A stretch of 64,000 bases of DNA, from positions 62,001 to 126,000 of the forward strand of contig NZ_JACJUG010000002.1 of NCBI RefSeq assembly GCF_014174515.1, in the 5' to 3' direction. The notes under the pieces are model-generated. The model saw nothing but the letters and a program-made list of their open reading frames with translations, was not told the origin of the DNA and searched no databases. A program made the translations under genes and the position numbers. Numbering within the stretch: the first letter of the stretch is position 1; each line of letters starts with the position of its first letter. Below, piece by piece: positions 41,856 to 52,119 of the stretch. The stretch comes from Mitsuaria sp. WAJ17. GTDB taxonomy: Bacteria > Pseudomonadota > Gammaproteobacteria > Burkholderiales > Burkholderiaceae_C.

Positions 41856-43103
41856 TCAGAACAGCGACAGGTTCTCGATCCTCGCCTGCGCGGGCCGCGT
41901 GGCCCTGGCCGGCGGGGGCGGCGCATCGCCGGGGCGGCTCAGCGAGGCCATGCGCACGCCTAGCAGGCGAAGACGCTGGCTCAGGTCCACCCGCTTGAGG
42001 CACTGGCCGGCGGCCTGGCGGATGGCGGCGGCGTCCTGGATGGGCAGGGCCAGCGTCTGGTCCCGCGTGACGGTACGGAAGCCCTCGAAGCGCAGCTTGA
42101 TGCCCACGGTACGGCCCAGGTAGCCCTTGCGCTGCAGGTCGGCGGCGAGCTGTTCGCAGAGCTCGGTGAAGATGCGGCCCAGCAGCTCGCGGTCGTGCCT
42201 GGCGTGCAGATCGCGCTCGAAGGTGGTCTCGCGGCTGATGGACACCGGCTCGCTGTGCGTCACCACCGGGCGCTCGTCCCGCCCATGTGCAGCCTCATGC
42301 AGCCAGGCGCCGTAGCTGCGCCCGAAGCGCTCGACGAGCAACGCGGGTGAGGCCGCCGCAAGCTCGGCGATGGTCTGGATGCCCAGGGTCTCCAGCTTGG
42401 CCGCAGCCTTGGGCCCGATGCCGTTGATGCGCCGGACCGGCAGGGGCCAGATGCGGGTGGGGATGTCCTCCTCGGTCAGCACGGTCAGGCCGTCGGGCTT
42501 GTCCAGGTCGGAGGCGATCTTGGACAGCAGCTTGTTGGGCGTGATGCCGATGGAGCAGCTCAGCCCCGTCGCCCGGCTGACGCTGTTTTTGAGCTCTCGG
42601 GCCACGGCGCGCACGCCGCCCAGGGGGTCGTGGCCCACGGCCTCCTGCACGCCGGGCACGGCGCTGAGGTCGATGTAGATCTCGTCGATGCCACGGTCCT
42701 CGATCACCGGCGCGATCTCGGCGACCGCGGCCTTGAAGAGGCGGGAGTAGTGGCGGTAGGAGTCGAAGTCGGTGGGAAGGAGGATGGCGTCAGGCGCCAG
42801 CAGGCCGGCCTTCATCAGGCCCATGGCCGAATGCACACCCAGTGCACGGGCGGCATAAGTGGAGGTGGTGACGACGCCGCGGCCGGTGTAATCCCGAAGC
42901 CGTGCGTACTGCCGGCTGCCGTCCTCCAGGGTACGGGGCGCATGCATGCGCCGGCCGCCGATCACCACCGGCTGGCCCTTGAGCTCCGGGTAGCGCAGCA
43001 GCTCCACGGAGGCGTAGAAGGCGTCCATGTCCAGATGGGCGATCCAGCGCCGGGGAGGCGCTGCCGCGCCTGGGGGCCGCTCGTGCTCAGTCATGGGCAG
43101 CAT
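41856..43103 (-). CDS. dinB: DNA polymerase IV (Y-family)
   Basis: A 415-residue translesion polymerase. Palm motifs HLDMDAFYASVE and RGIDEIYIDLS supply the catalytic carboxylates. Steric-gate and fingers residues are in VVTTSTYAARALGV. The thumb has the helix-hairpin-helix INGIGPKAAAKLETLGIQTI, and the little-finger domain follows. The protein ends ARIENLSLF, a beta-clamp-binding peptide. About 45 residues longer than E. coli DinB, because of an insertion near MHAPRTLEDGSRQYARLRDY and a Pro/Ala-rich linker before the clamp motif. The start may be 43103 or the ATG three codons on (43094). No LexA-box-like sequence was recognised upstream. Confidence 0.95.
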   Translation of the reverse strand: MLPMTEHERPPGAAAPPRRWIAHLDMDAFYASVELLRYPELKGQPVVIGGRRMHAPRTLEDGSRQYARLRDYTGRGVVTTSTYAARALGVHSAMGLMKAGLLAPDAILLPTDFDSYRHYSRLFKAAVAEIAPVIEDRGIDEIYIDLSAVPGVQEAVGHDPLGGVRAVARELKNSVSRATGLSCSIGITPNKLLSKIASDLDKPDGLTVLTEEDIPTRIWPLPVRRINGIGPKAAAKLETLGIQTIAELAAASPALLVERFGRSYGAWLHEAAHGRDERPVVTHSEPVSISRETTFERDLHARHDRELLGRIFTELCEQLAADLQRKGYLGRTVGIKLRFEGFRTVTRDQTLALPIQDAAAIRQAAGQCLKRVDLSQRLRLLGVRMASLSRPGDAPPPPARATRPAQARIENLSLF

Positions 43104-43158
43104 TGTCGCGCTGCTGCCCTGACAGACGCTGTCAGCAGCCTCGTTTCAAGGGCCGCGC

Positions 43159-43665
43159 TCAGTGCCCGCAGCTGCTGCTGCCGCAGGAGGTGATGGCCTT
43201 CTCGCCCTGGCCGGCCAGGGCGGTGGCCTCGCTGGCCTCGGGCTTGAGCAGGACGCCGGTCGTGCTGTCATAGCCGACCTGCTGCATGTGAAAGACCAGG
43301 GCGGCGTCCATCATCTCGGCGTGCGCCGGGAACCATTGGGCCAGCTCGGGGCCGATGATGCGCATGGGCTCCAGGTCCTTGAGCTCCAGGGCGTAGCGGC
43401 GCACCTCGCGCAGGGTGTCCAGCACCATCTGGTGCTGCTTGCTGTGGCAGTTCTCGGGTGCGAAGCCGGTGGCGGCCATCCAGCGCTCTTCCATCGCGAA
43501 ATGCGCCTCGGTGTGGGCCAGCAGGGTCTCGAAGGCGGGCATGGGGTCGCCCCCGCCGGCCAGCGCTGCGGCGAAGTCGTTCAGCAGACCCACGAATTCC
43601 TCGTGGGTGTCGTCCAGCTCGGTGTGCTGCAGCGCGAGCTCGGGGGTCCAGGTGATCAGGCTCAT
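43159..43665 (-). CDS. Hemerythrin-domain protein with Cys-rich tail
   Basis: A 168-residue protein with a bacteriohemerythrin four-helix bundle, a non-haem di-iron domain that binds oxygen or stores iron. Likely ligands are H21 (DDTHEEF), H51 and H55 with E59 (HTEAHFAMEE), H74 and H78 (HSKQH), and the H...D pair in WFPAHAEMMD. The last residues, TSCGSSSCGH, form a CxxxxC-x-H motif that is absent from ordinary hemerythrins and could bind metal or make a disulphide. The start is ATG 43665 (MSLITWTPELAL), the normal N-terminus; a longer frame upstream is a shadow. Confidence 0.88.
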   Translation of the reverse strand: MSLITWTPELALQHTELDDTHEEFVGLLNDFAAALAGGGDPMPAFETLLAHTEAHFAMEERWMAATGFAPENCHSKQHQMVLDTLREVRRYALELKDLEPMRIIGPELAQWFPAHAEMMDAALVFHMQQVGYDSTTGVLLKPEASEATALAGQGEKAITSCGSSSCGH

Positions 43666-43898
43666 GGACCGAACGATACCTGAGCTGCCTGACAAAGCCC
43701 GGCGGCAGCCCTGCCGCCCGCGGGAATCTTGCGCTTGGTCAAGGTCTGCCTTGCGCGCCGAAGGTCCCGGGGGCGTTGCCGGATTGCCGCGTGCCCTGCC
43801 CCTCGAATGCGGGGCAGGGTGTGAAGCTAGGGGGACGCTTGCCGCCGAAACGGTCCTAAGGTTCGGCCCACCCAAGTTCACCACCTCCGGAGGTTTCC

Positions 43899-44621
43899 AT
43901 GACCGATCAAGCGCTGAAAGCTCACAAGCCCCTGGTCAAGCATCTTGGCAGCGCTCTGGCGCTGGCGGCGGCCCTGACGGCGCCGTCCCTGGCGCAGGCC
44001 GACGTGCTGCTGGAAGGCGCCACCATCGCCCTGCTGACGGGCACCAGCGCCGCCGCAGAGCCGCAGCTGGCAGGCGTCATCATCGAGGACCGCAGCGATG
44101 CCTTCAGCTTCAGCAGCGCCAGTGGCACGGTGTCCGGCAGCATCCAGTCGCGGGTGGTGCGGTCCATCGACGGCACGGTGGACTTCTACTGGCGTGTCGT
44201 CAGCGACGCTGGCTCCGCGGATGACCTCGGCAGCTTCCGCCTGGGCCAGCTCTTCACCAGCGAGTACCGCGTGAACTGGCGCAACGACGGCATTGGTGAC
44301 GTGTCGCCCGTCAACGCCCATCGCTTCTCAGGCACCATGAGCGGCGACATCAACTTCAACTTCCAGCGCCTGGACACCGCCGGTGCCATGAACGGCCTGG
44401 GCGCGGGCCTGTCGTCCTACTTCATGTTCCTGGACACCGACGCCACGGCCTACGACTTCTCGGGCCTGATGGACGTGGCCGACATGAACCACACCCACAT
44501 TTCCAGCCTCTTCAGCACCTTCGCGCCCACAGTGGGCAAGGTGCCCGAGCCCGGCAGCCTGGCGCTGGCGGGTCTGGCGCTGGGCCTGCTGCCGCTGCGC
44601 CGCCGCGGCGGCAGCCGCTGA
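43899..44621 (+). CDS. PEP-CTERM sorting-domain exported protein
   Basis: A 240-residue secreted protein with a signal peptide (about 14-34, cut after SLAQA). The body is beta-rich and low-complexity (FSFSSASGTVSGSIQSRVVRS). A C-terminal PEP-CTERM anchor follows: VPEPGSLAL, a hydrophobic helix and RRR near the end. Such proteins are processed by exosortase and linked to exopolysaccharide or biofilm matrix. No exosortase gene is in this window. GGAGG lies 6-7 nt before the ATG. The central region is not one I can assign. Confidence 0.9.
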   Translation: MTDQALKAHKPLVKHLGSALALAAALTAPSLAQADVLLEGATIALLTGTSAAAEPQLAGVIIEDRSDAFSFSSASGTVSGSIQSRVVRSIDGTVDFYWRVVSDAGSADDLGSFRLGQLFTSEYRVNWRNDGIGDVSPVNAHRFSGTMSGDINFNFQRLDTAGAMNGLGAGLSSYFMFLDTDATAYDFSGLMDVADMNHTHISSLFSTFAPTVGKVPEPGSLALAGLALGLLPLRRRGGSR

Positions 44622-44630
44622 GGGCCTTCT

Positions 44631-46028
44631 TCAGGCCAGGCGTGCCCGGTGGCGCACCACCTGGGCACGCACCTGGTCCGGCGCCGTTCCTCCCAGGACG
44701 TTGCGTGCATTGAGCGAGCCGCGCAGCGAGAGCACCTCGAAGACATCGGCCTCGATGCGTGCATCGAAGGCCTTCAGCTCATCCAGGCTCAAGTCCGAGA
44801 GGTCGCGGGCCTGGGCAATGGCTGTCTTGACGGCATGGGCTACCACCTCGTGGGCATCGCGAAAGGGCAGGCCCTTCTTGACCAGGTAGTCGGCGAGGTC
44901 CGTGGCGGTGGCGTAGCCGCGCATGGCGGCGCGTTCCATGGCCTCGGGCTTGACGGTGATGCCGGCGGCCATCTCGGCGAATATGCGCAGGGTGTCCTTG
45001 AGCGTATCGACGGTGTCGAACAGAGGCTCTTTGTCTTCCTGGTTGTCCTTGTTGTAGGCCAGGGGCTGGCCCTTCATCAGGGTGATCAGGCCCATCAGGT
45101 GGCCCACCACGCGGCCACTCTTGCCGCGGGCCAGCTCGGGCACGTCGGGGTTCTTCTTCTGCGGCATGATGGACGAGCCGGTGCAGAAGCGGTCGGCCAG
45201 GTCGATGAAACCAAAGCTCTGGCTCATCCACAGGATCAGCTCCTCCGACAGGCGCGAGATATGCACCATCACCAGGCTGGCTGCGGCACTGAACTCGATG
45301 GCGAAGTCACGGTCGGAGACGGCGTCCAGGCTGTTCTGGCACACGGCCTCCATGCCCAACGTACGGGCCACGCGCTCGCGGTCCAGCGGGTAGCTGGTGC
45401 CGGCCAGGGCGGCGGCGCCCAGGGGCAGGCGGTTCACGCGACGGCGCACGTCGGCCATGCGTTCGGCGTCGCGGGCGAACATCTCTACATAGGCCAGCAA
45501 ATGGTGACCGAAGGCCACGGGCTGGGCCACCTGCAGATGGGTGAAGCCGGGCAGGATGGTTTCGGCGTTCTTCTCGGCCACATCGACCAGGGCCCGCTGC
45601 AGGGCATTCAGCAGCAGGGCGATCTCGTCGATCTCGCCGCGCAGCCACAGGCGCACATCGGTGGCAACCTGGTCATTGCGGCTGCGGCCGGTATGCAGGC
45701 GCTTGCCGGCCAGGCCCACGAGCTCGGTGAGGCGGGCCTCGATATTGAGGTGCACGTCTTCCAGGTCCAGCTTCCACTCGAAACGGCCGGCTTCGATCTC
45801 CTCGCGGATCTTGGTCATGCCGCGCTGGATGGCGGCGTGGTCCTCGGCGCCCAGGATGCCCTGCGCGGCCAGCATTTCGGCATGGGCCAGGCTGCCTTCG
45901 ATGTCCGCCTTCCAGAGCCGCTTGTCGAAGAAGACGCTGGCGGTGTAGCGCTTGACCAGCTCGCTCATCGGTTCGGAAAACAGCGCGGACCAGGCTTGGG
46001 ACTTGTTGGCGAGTTGGTTGTCGGACAT
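44631..46028 (-). CDS. argH: Argininosuccinate lyase
   Basis: A 465-residue tetrameric enzyme that splits argininosuccinate into arginine and fumarate, the last step of arginine synthesis. The superfamily signature [12 protein letters not shown] with its flexible catalytic loop, [14 protein letters not shown], the HLQVAQP histidine region and SDRDFAIEF are present. The start is ATG 46028 ([13 protein letters not shown]); the much longer open frame upstream overlaps the divergent algZ and is rejected. A TAGAAT -10 lies 68 nt upstream on the minus strand. The argH / algZ-algR divergence is conserved in Pseudomonas. Confidence 0.97.
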   Translation of the reverse strand: MSDNQLANKSQAWSALFSEPMSELVKRYTASVFFDKRLWKADIEGSLAHAEMLAAQGILGAEDHAAIQRGMTKIREEIEAGRFEWKLDLEDVHLNIEARLTELVGLAGKRLHTGRSRNDQVATDVRLWLRGEIDEIALLLNALQRALVDVAEKNAETILPGFTHLQVAQPVAFGHHLLAYVEMFARDAERMADVRRRVNRLPLGAAALAGTSYPLDRERVARTLGMEAVCQNSLDAVSDRDFAIEFSAAASLVMVHISRLSEELILWMSQSFGFIDLADRFCTGSSIMPQKKNPDVPELARGKSGRVVGHLMGLITLMKGQPLAYNKDNQEDKEPLFDTVDTLKDTLRIFAEMAAGITVKPEAMERAAMRGYATATDLADYLVKKGLPFRDAHEVVAHAVKTAIAQARDLSDLSLDELKAFDARIEADVFEVLSLRGSLNARNVLGGTAPDQVRAQVVRHRARLA

Positions 46029-46096
46029 GGTTTGTTGCAAGGCGACGGGCCGGCACCGGATGGCGCGTGCCCTGGGCTGGGGGAGAATGGCCACCG

Positions 46097-46102
46097 ATTC
46101 TA
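46097..46102 (-). promoter_or_regulatory. argH -10 box
   Basis: TAGAAT on the minus strand, 68 nt before the argH ATG in the argH-algZ gap. Confidence 0.45.
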
Positions 46103-46155
46103 AAGACTGCCACCTGGCCTGGGCCTGACCGGTCGCCGTCCAGCCTTCGAAGCTC

Positions 46156-47250
46156 ATGAAGCAGCCGCCTTCGTCACCGCCTTCGTCTCTGCCTGATGCC
46201 AGCACCACCCTGCTGCCGCCCGTGATCTCTGCGGCGGCCGGCGCGGTGCAGGCTGGCGACGCGGCGCTGCGAGCCCAGCTCTTCGACGTCTGCCACATGG
46301 GGCTGGCGCTGCGCGCGGTGCTGGGCGTGCAGATCCTGCTGTCCCTGGGCATTGCCCTGCAGTCGGCGGATCTGGAGCAATGGCTGTGGCAGCTGGCCAG
46401 CGCGAGCTTCGTTTCCATGACCGCGGTGCTGGCCTGGCTGGTCCTGGTTTGCGCGGGCAAGCATCTGCTGGCGCGCCTTGGCAGCGCCGGGCAGTGGCTG
46501 GTCCTGGCCGGCCTGGGCGCCCTGTGCGCCAGCTTGGCATGGCGCCTGCTCAATGCGGCCGCGGGGGAGGCTGGCACCCAGTTCCGCTCCGTGGCCGTGG
46601 CGCTCAGCGGCGCGGCGGTGGCGTCCTCGCTGTGGCTGTGGCTGCGCAGCCGGCAGCGCTGGCAGCGGCCGGCAGCTGCGATGGCGCAGCTGGTGGAGCT
46701 GCAGTCGCGCATCCGGCCGCACTTTCTCTTCAATACGCTGAACTCCGCCATCGTGCTGGTGCAGCTGGACCCGCAGAGGGCCGAGAAGGTGCTGGAAGAC
46801 CTCAGCGAGCTCTTTCGCGTGGCGCTCAGCGAGAACGGCGCGGCCGTCAGCCTGGACGAGGAGATCGAGCTGGCGCGCCGCTACCTGGAGATCGAGCAGA
46901 TCCGCTTCGGTGATCGCCTGCGCGTGCAGTGGCGGCTGGACCCCACGGCCGGTGCGGCGCAGGTGCCGCCGCTGATGCTTCAGCCCTTGGTCGAGAACGC
47001 CGTGCGCCATGGCGTCGAGCCCAACGACGAGGGCGGCGAGATCGAGGTGCTGACCCGTCGCCGCGGCGGGCAGGTGGAGGTCCGCGTCAGCAACACGGTG
47101 GGTCCGGGCCCCTCGCGACCCGGCCATGGTCTGGCCCTGGACAACGTCCGCGAGCGCCTGCTGCTGATGCATGATGTGGCCGCCCAGTTCGAGCTCCATG
47201 CAGCGCCCGGGCGCTATGTGGTGAAGATCTTGCTGCCCCTTCAATCCTGA
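46156..47250 (+). CDS. algZ: AlgZ/LytS-type sensor histidine kinase
   Basis: A 364-residue membrane histidine kinase. Residues 45-175 hold four hydrophobic helices. The His_kinase domain begins [16 protein letters not shown] with phospho-acceptor H189. The unorthodox HATPase shows [14 protein letters not shown] and [13 protein letters not shown]. This is the LytS/YehU/AlgZ(FimS) class, which pairs with LytTR regulators. The gene is divergent from argH, with algR starting 11 bp after its stop, the same order as in Pseudomonas. There the pair controls alginate, twitching and virulence; here the regulon is unknown. Confidence 0.9.
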   Translation: MKQPPSSPPSSLPDASTTLLPPVISAAAGAVQAGDAALRAQLFDVCHMGLALRAVLGVQILLSLGIALQSADLEQWLWQLASASFVSMTAVLAWLVLVCAGKHLLARLGSAGQWLVLAGLGALCASLAWRLLNAAAGEAGTQFRSVAVALSGAAVASSLWLWLRSRQRWQRPAAAMAQLVELQSRIRPHFLFNTLNSAIVLVQLDPQRAEKVLEDLSELFRVALSENGAAVSLDEEIELARRYLEIEQIRFGDRLRVQWRLDPTAGAAQVPPLMLQPLVENAVRHGVEPNDEGGEIEVLTRRRGGQVEVRVSNTVGPGPSRPGHGLALDNVRERLLLMHDVAAQFELHAAPGRYVVKILLPLQS

Positions 47251-47261
47251 GGACGCCCGCG

Positions 47262-48092
47262 ATGACCCTGGTCGGTGAGACCCCGCTGCGCACGCTGATC
47301 GTCGATGACGAGCCCTTGGCCCGCCTGCGCCTGCGTGGCCTGCTGGAGGGCTTGCCTGGCCTGCCCGTGCGGGTGCTGGGCGAGGCGGGGTCCTCGGCCC
47401 AGGCGCTGGCCTGGCTGAAGGAGCATGCCTGCGACCTCGTTTTCCTGGACATCCAGATGCCCGGGCCGGACGGGCTGCAGCTGGCGCAGTCCCTTGAGGC
47501 ATTGCCCCACCGGCCCATCGTGATCTTCGTGACGGCCCATGCCGGCCATGCGCTTCGCGCCTTCGAGATCGAGGCCCTGGACTACCTGACCAAGCCGGTG
47601 CGGCGCGAGCGCCTGGCCGCGGCCGTGGAGCGGGCCCGTGCCCGGCTCCATGAACGCCTGGCGGCCGCGACCTGGCAGAGCACGCAGGCCGAGACCGAGA
47701 CCCTGGCCGAGGGGGAATTCCTGACCATCGTCGAGCGCGGTCGCCTGATCCGCGTGCCCCTGGTCGAGGTGCTCTTTCTCAAGGCCGAGCTCAAGTACCT
47801 GACCGTGCGCACCGCGACGCAGAGCTACATCATGGAAGGCTCGCTGACCGAGCTTGAGCAGCGCCTGGGCGAACGCTTCCTGCGTATCCACCGCAATGCC
47901 CTGGTGGCGCGCAAGGCCCTGCGCGAACTGGGCCGGCACCTGGCCCAGGCCCAGGGCGATCCGGATGCCGAGTCGGGCGAGGGATGGGCGGTGCGCGTGG
48001 CGCCGGTGGACGAGTGGTTGTCCGTCTCGCGGCGCCAGGTGGCCGCCGTGCGTGAGGCGCTGGCGGGCAGCACGGCCGGCGCCGGGCGCTGA
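47262..48092 (+). CDS. algR: AlgR-like LytTR response regulator
   Basis: A 276-residue response regulator. The receiver domain (10-130) has the acidic pocket VDDEPLA, the phospho-acceptor D63 in VFLDIQMPGPDG and K in YLTKPV. The LytTR DNA-binding domain (about 150-265) contains LFLKAELKYLTVRT, EGSLTELEQRLGERFLRIHRNALV and the end DEWLSVSRRQ. It is cotranscribed with the kinase gene. The partner and position are strongly conserved, so orthology with AlgR is likely. Confidence 0.92.
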   Translation: MTLVGETPLRTLIVDDEPLARLRLRGLLEGLPGLPVRVLGEAGSSAQALAWLKEHACDLVFLDIQMPGPDGLQLAQSLEALPHRPIVIFVTAHAGHALRAFEIEALDYLTKPVRRERLAAAVERARARLHERLAAATWQSTQAETETLAEGEFLTIVERGRLIRVPLVEVLFLKAELKYLTVRTATQSYIMEGSLTELEQRLGERFLRIHRNALVARKALRELGRHLAQAQGDPDAESGEGWAVRVAPVDEWLSVSRRQVAAVREALAGSTAGAGR

Positions 48093-48122
48093 GCCTTGCC
48101 CCTCCCGACGCCGGCCCGGTGC

Positions 48123-51083
48123 TCAGCCCGTGTTGCGCAGCCCGGCCGCGATGCCGTTGATGGACAGGTGGATGCCGCGCTGCACGCGCTCCATGCTGGG
48201 GTCCTCGGACCGCTTCTCCACGGGGATGGCGCGGTAGCGGCGCATCAGCTCGACCTGCAGGTGGTGCAGCGGATCGATGTAGGGGAAGCGATGGGCGATG
48301 GAGCGCGCCAGGGCCGGGTTGCTGGCCAGGTTGTGCTTCTCGCCGCTGATCAGGGCCACGGCCTGCTGGGTGCGGCGGAACTCCGCCTCGATGGCCGCGA
48401 AGATGCGCTTGCCCAGCTTCTTGTCCTCGACCAGATCCACATAGCGTTGGGCCAGGCCCAGGTCGGTCTTGGCCAGCACCATGTCCAGGTTTGACAGCAG
48501 GGTGCGGAAGAAGGGCCACTGCTTGTACATGCGTCGCAGCAGGGTCAGGTGTTGCTCGCGCAGGGCCGGGTCGGCGTCGAGGAAGGCTGCCACGCCGGCG
48601 CCGAATCCGCACCAGCCGGGCAGGGCCACGCGGGACTGGCCCCAGCTGAAGCCCCAGGGGATGGCGCGCAGGTCTTCGATGGCGCGCGTGGCCTTGCGCG
48701 AGGCTGGGCGCGAGCCGATGTTCAGCTCGGCGATCTCGCGGATGGGCGTGGACGAGAAGAAGTAGTCCGCGAAGCCTTTGGTCTCGTAGACCAGGCCGCG
48801 GTAGGCCGCGAAGCTGGCGTCCGAGAGCTGCTGGGCTGCATCGAGGAAGGATTTGGGCGCGCTCTTGGTCGGGTGCAGCAGCGTGGCCTCCAGCGTGGCG
48901 GCCACGAGCGTCTCGAGGTTGCGCCGGCCGATGTCGGGGTTGGCGTACTTGGAGGCGATGACCTCGCCCTGCTCGGTCAGGCGGATCTGCCCGTTCACCG
49001 TGCCCGGAGGCTGAGCCAGGATGGCCTGGTAGCTGGGACCGCCGCCCCGGCCCACCGTGCCGCCGCGGCCATGGAAGAGCCGCAGGGTGATGCCATGGCG
49101 GGCCTTGAGCTGGTCGAAGAGACCCACCAGCGCGATCTCGGCGCGGTAGAGCTCCCAGTTGCTGGTGAAGACGCCGCCGTCCTTGTTGGAGTCGGAGTAG
49201 CCCAGCATCACGTCCTGCTCGGCGCCGGAACGCTTCACCAGCGCGGCCACGCCGGGCAGGGCATAGAACTCGCTCATGATCGACGGCGCCTCGCGCAGGT
49301 CACCGATGGTCTCGAACAGGGGCACGACGATGAGGTCGCTGACCGCCTCGCCGTCCAGAAGGCCGCGCAGCAGGCCTACCTCCTTGAACAGCAGCATCAC
49401 CTCCAGCAGGTCGCTGACGGTCTCGGTGTGGCTGATGATGTAGTGGCGGATGGACTCGCGGCCGAAGTGTCGCAGGGACTCGCGGGCTGCCTCGAAGATG
49501 GCCAGCTCACCCTGGCTGCGCTCGCTGTACTCGGCGCCGACCACGCGCAGCGGCCGGGCATCGTTGAGCAGGCCCAGCAGCAGCTGGCGGCGCGCGGCTT
49601 CGTCCAGCGCGGCGTAGTCGGGGCAGACGCGGGCGGTGGCCAGCAGCTCGGCAATCACCAGCTCGTGCTGGTCCGAACTCTGGCGCAGGTCCAGGGTGGC
49701 CAGGTGAAAGCCGAAGACCTGCACGGCGCGGATCAGGGGCTTGAGGCGGGGGGCGATCAGGGCCTCGGCATGGTGAGTCTTGAGTGAGTCCGCGATCACG
49801 CGCAGGTCGGCCAGCAGCTCCTCGGGCGTCAGGTAGGGGTCCTGGGGCGCGACGGCATGGCGCAGGGCCTCGGTGCCGGTCAGCGCATGCAGGGTGGCAG
49901 CCATGCGGGCGTACATGCCGGTGAGGGCGCGCCGGTAGGGCTCGTCCATGCGGTGCTCGTTGCGATCGGGGCTGCGCTCGGCGAGCTCCTGCATGGCCGG
50001 GCTGACCTGGGCCAGCCGGGCAGAGATGGACAGCTCCGCGCCCAGCTCATGCAGCTCGGTCAGGTAGTGGCGCAGGGCCACCTCGCTCTGGCGCATGAGC
50101 GCATGGCGCAGGGTGCTGGCGGTGACGTTGGGGTTGCCGTCGCGGTCCCCGCCGATCCAATGACCCATTCGCAGGAAGCTGTTCAGCTCATGGCCTGGCA
50201 AGGCCTCCTCCAGCTCGCCATAGAGCTTTGGGATCTGGCGAAGGAAGGTGGCGTGGTAATAGGACAGGGCGTTCTCGATCTCGTCGGCCACCGTGAGCTT
50301 GGAATAGCGCAGCATGCGCGTCTGCCACAGCTGGGTGATGCGGGCACGGATGAGGTTCTCGTTGTCACGCTTCTCGCGCTCGGTCTGAAGGCGGTCGCGC
50401 TGTTCGACCAGCTCGGCGATGGCGCGCTCGGCGTCCAGGATGCTCTTGCGCTGCACCTCGGTCGGATGTGCCGTCAGCACGGGCGAGATGAAGCCATGCT
50501 GCAGAGTGCGGGCCACCTCGACCGGGCGGACGCCGGCCTCGTGCAGGCGCTCCATGCAGTAGGCCAGTGAGCCGGCCTGCAGGCTGCCGGCGCGCTCGTG
50601 GATCTCGCGACGGCGCACATGGTGGCGGTCCTCGGCGATATTGGCCAGATGCGAAAAGTAGCTGAAAGCGCGGATCACGCTGACCGTCTGCTCGCCCGAG
50701 AGGCTCTTGAGCAGCTTGTCAAAGGTTTTGCCGGCCTGCGTGTCCTGCTTGTGGCGGAAGGCGACGGAGAGCTTGCGCACGCGCTCGACGAGTTCGTAGG
50801 CCTCGCGGCCTTCCTGCTCGCGGATCACCTCGCCCAGGATGCGGCCCAGCAGGCGGATGTCCTCCATGAGGGGCTGGTTCTTGTCCTCGGCGGGCCGGGT
50901 CTTGGGGGACCTGGCGGCAGTCTTGGCCCCTGTCTTGCGGCTGGCAGCGGCGCGGGGGGCTCGATCAGGGGCGGAGGCGTCGGGACGGGCAGGCATGGCG
51001 GCTCGGGGTTGGCGCCAGGAGGGGGCTCCGGGGCGCGGGGGCTGGGGGTCGTGGCGGGTAGCGTGGTCGCCCTGCGCAGGCAT
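48123..51083 (-). CDS. ppc: Phosphoenolpyruvate carboxylase
   Basis: A large anaplerotic enzyme that makes oxaloacetate from PEP and bicarbonate. Catalytic and binding motifs are clear: [12 protein letters not shown] (catalytic His), [11 protein letters not shown], the [15 protein letters not shown] loop and the C-terminal RNTG. It is about 986 residues with this start, versus 883 in E. coli. The extra length is an N-terminal Pro/Ala/Arg/Lys-rich tail before [15 protein letters not shown]. Starts at 51083 or 50996 are both possible. A TACATT -10-like box 17 nt before 51083 favours the longer form slightly. It lies between algR and hemC, on the opposite strand to both. Confidence 0.95.
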   Translation of the reverse strand: MPAQGDHATRHDPQPPRPGAPSWRQPRAAMPARPDASAPDRAPRAAASRKTGAKTAARSPKTRPAEDKNQPLMEDIRLLGRILGEVIREQEGREAYELVERVRKLSVAFRHKQDTQAGKTFDKLLKSLSGEQTVSVIRAFSYFSHLANIAEDRHHVRRREIHERAGSLQAGSLAYCMERLHEAGVRPVEVARTLQHGFISPVLTAHPTEVQRKSILDAERAIAELVEQRDRLQTEREKRDNENLIRARITQLWQTRMLRYSKLTVADEIENALSYYHATFLRQIPKLYGELEEALPGHELNSFLRMGHWIGGDRDGNPNVTASTLRHALMRQSEVALRHYLTELHELGAELSISARLAQVSPAMQELAERSPDRNEHRMDEPYRRALTGMYARMAATLHALTGTEALRHAVAPQDPYLTPEELLADLRVIADSLKTHHAEALIAPRLKPLIRAVQVFGFHLATLDLRQSSDQHELVIAELLATARVCPDYAALDEAARRQLLLGLLNDARPLRVVGAEYSERSQGELAIFEAARESLRHFGRESIRHYIISHTETVSDLLEVMLLFKEVGLLRGLLDGEAVSDLIVVPLFETIGDLREAPSIMSEFYALPGVAALVKRSGAEQDVMLGYSDSNKDGGVFTSNWELYRAEIALVGLFDQLKARHGITLRLFHGRGGTVGRGGGPSYQAILAQPPGTVNGQIRLTEQGEVIASKYANPDIGRRNLETLVAATLEATLLHPTKSAPKSFLDAAQQLSDASFAAYRGLVYETKGFADYFFSSTPIREIAELNIGSRPASRKATRAIEDLRAIPWGFSWGQSRVALPGWCGFGAGVAAFLDADPALREQHLTLLRRMYKQWPFFRTLLSNLDMVLAKTDLGLAQRYVDLVEDKKLGKRIFAAIEAEFRRTQQAVALISGEKHNLASNPALARSIAHRFPYIDPLHHLQVELMRRYRAIPVEKRSEDPSMERVQRGIHLSINGIAAGLRNTG

Positions 51084-51105
51084 TTCAGCCTGGGTTCAGG
51101 AATGT

Positions 51106-51123
51106 AACCAAGTTACCTTGGTT
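51106..51123. promoter_or_regulatory. Dyad AACCAA-N6-TTGGTT in the ppc-hemC gap
   Basis: A perfect 6-bp inverted repeat with a 6-bp spacer, overlapping the likely ppc -10 (TACATT, minus, 51106-51101) and 67 bp before the hemC ATG. It looks like an operator for a dimeric regulator, identity unknown. Confidence 0.4.
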
Positions 51124-51177
51124 TGACTTTATCAGTTTCTTTGACAGGAGCGTGGCTGGACGGCCACGACCCTGCGC

Positions 51178-51183
51178 TAGCAT
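51178..51183 (+). promoter_or_regulatory. -10-like element next to hemC start
   Basis: TAGCAT ending 6 nt before the hemC ATG, leaving no room for a Shine-Dalgarno sequence. The TTGACA at 51141 is 31 bp away, too far to be its -35. Confidence 0.35.
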
Positions 51184-51189
51184 CCCACC

Positions 51190-52119
51190 ATGATGGAAAA
51201 GATAGTGATCGCGACGCGCGAAAGCAGGCTGGCCCTCTGGCAGGCCGAACACGTGAAGGCCTTGCTGGAGCAGCGCCTGGGTGCCACTGTGGAGCTCCTG
51301 GGCATGACCACCCGGGGCGACCAGATCCTGGATCGCAGCCTGTCCAAGGTCGGTGGCAAGGGCCTCTTCGTGAAGGAGCTGGAGACGGCCCTGGAGGAAG
51401 ACCGCGCCCAACTGGCCGTGCATTCGCTCAAGGACGTGCCCATGGACCTGCCCGAGGGCTTTGCCCTGGTGGCCATCCTGGAGCGCGAGGACCCACGCGA
51501 TGCCTTCGTCTCCAACCGCTACGCCAGCCTGGACGAGCTGCCCCAGGGCGCGCTGGTGGGCACCTCCAGCCTGCGCCGCGTGGTGCAGCTGAAGAACCTG
51601 CGGCCCGACCTGCGCATCGAGCCCCTGCGCGGCAACCTGGACACCCGCCTGCGCAAGCTGGACGAAGGCGGCTATGACGCCATCGTGCTGGCCGCTGCCG
51701 GCCTCAAGCGGCTGGGCTTGGGCCAGCGTATCCGCGCCTGTTTCGCGCCGGACCAGATGATCCCTTGTGCAGGGCAGGGTGCCCTGGGTCTGGAGGTGCG
51801 CGCCGATGCGGCCGCGCTGGCCCGGGCCCTGAGCAGCCTGACGGACCAGCCCACCTGGCTGGCCACCCAGGCCGAACGAGCCGTCTCGCGCAGCCTGGGC
51901 GGCAGCTGCTCCATGCCGCTGGCGGCCCACGCGCAGTGGCTGGACGGCCAGCTGCAGCTCGAGGTGGCGCTGGGGCATCCGGAGCATCCCGAGCGTGCAC
52001 TGCTGAAGGCGCGGGTGCAGGGCCAGCCGGCCGACGAGGCCGCCGCACGCGCCCTGGGCCTGCAGGCCGCCGATGCCCTGCGTGTCCAAGGCGCCGAGGG
52101 CTACCTGCACTGTGCATGA
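51190..52119 (+). CDS. hemC: Porphobilinogen deaminase (hydroxymethylbilane synthase)
   Basis: A 309-residue cytoplasmic enzyme that joins four porphobilinogens into hydroxymethylbilane for haem. C240 in [11 protein letters not shown] carries the dipyrromethane cofactor. The substrate and cofactor loops [32 protein letters not shown] and [14 protein letters not shown] are intact. First gene of the hemC-hemD-hemX-hemY cluster; its stop overlaps the hemD GTG. An adjacent second ATG (51193) could also be used. Confidence 0.97.
   Translation: MMEKIVIATRESRLALWQAEHVKALLEQRLGATVELLGMTTRGDQILDRSLSKVGGKGLFVKELETALEEDRAQLAVHSLKDVPMDLPEGFALVAILEREDPRDAFVSNRYASLDELPQGALVGTSSLRRVVQLKNLRPDLRIEPLRGNLDTRLRKLDEGGYDAIVLAAAGLKRLGLGQRIRACFAPDQMIPCAGQGALGLEVRADAAALARALSSLTDQPTWLATQAERAVSRSLGGSCSMPLAAHAQWLDGQLQLEVALGHPEHPERALLKARVQGQPADEAAARALGLQAADALRVQGAEGYLHCA

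Noticed and set aside
51141..51146. TTGACA as hemC -35 box
   Set aside because: The nearest -10-like hexamer (TAGCAT) is 31 bp away, and no hexamer at 16-18 bp fits.
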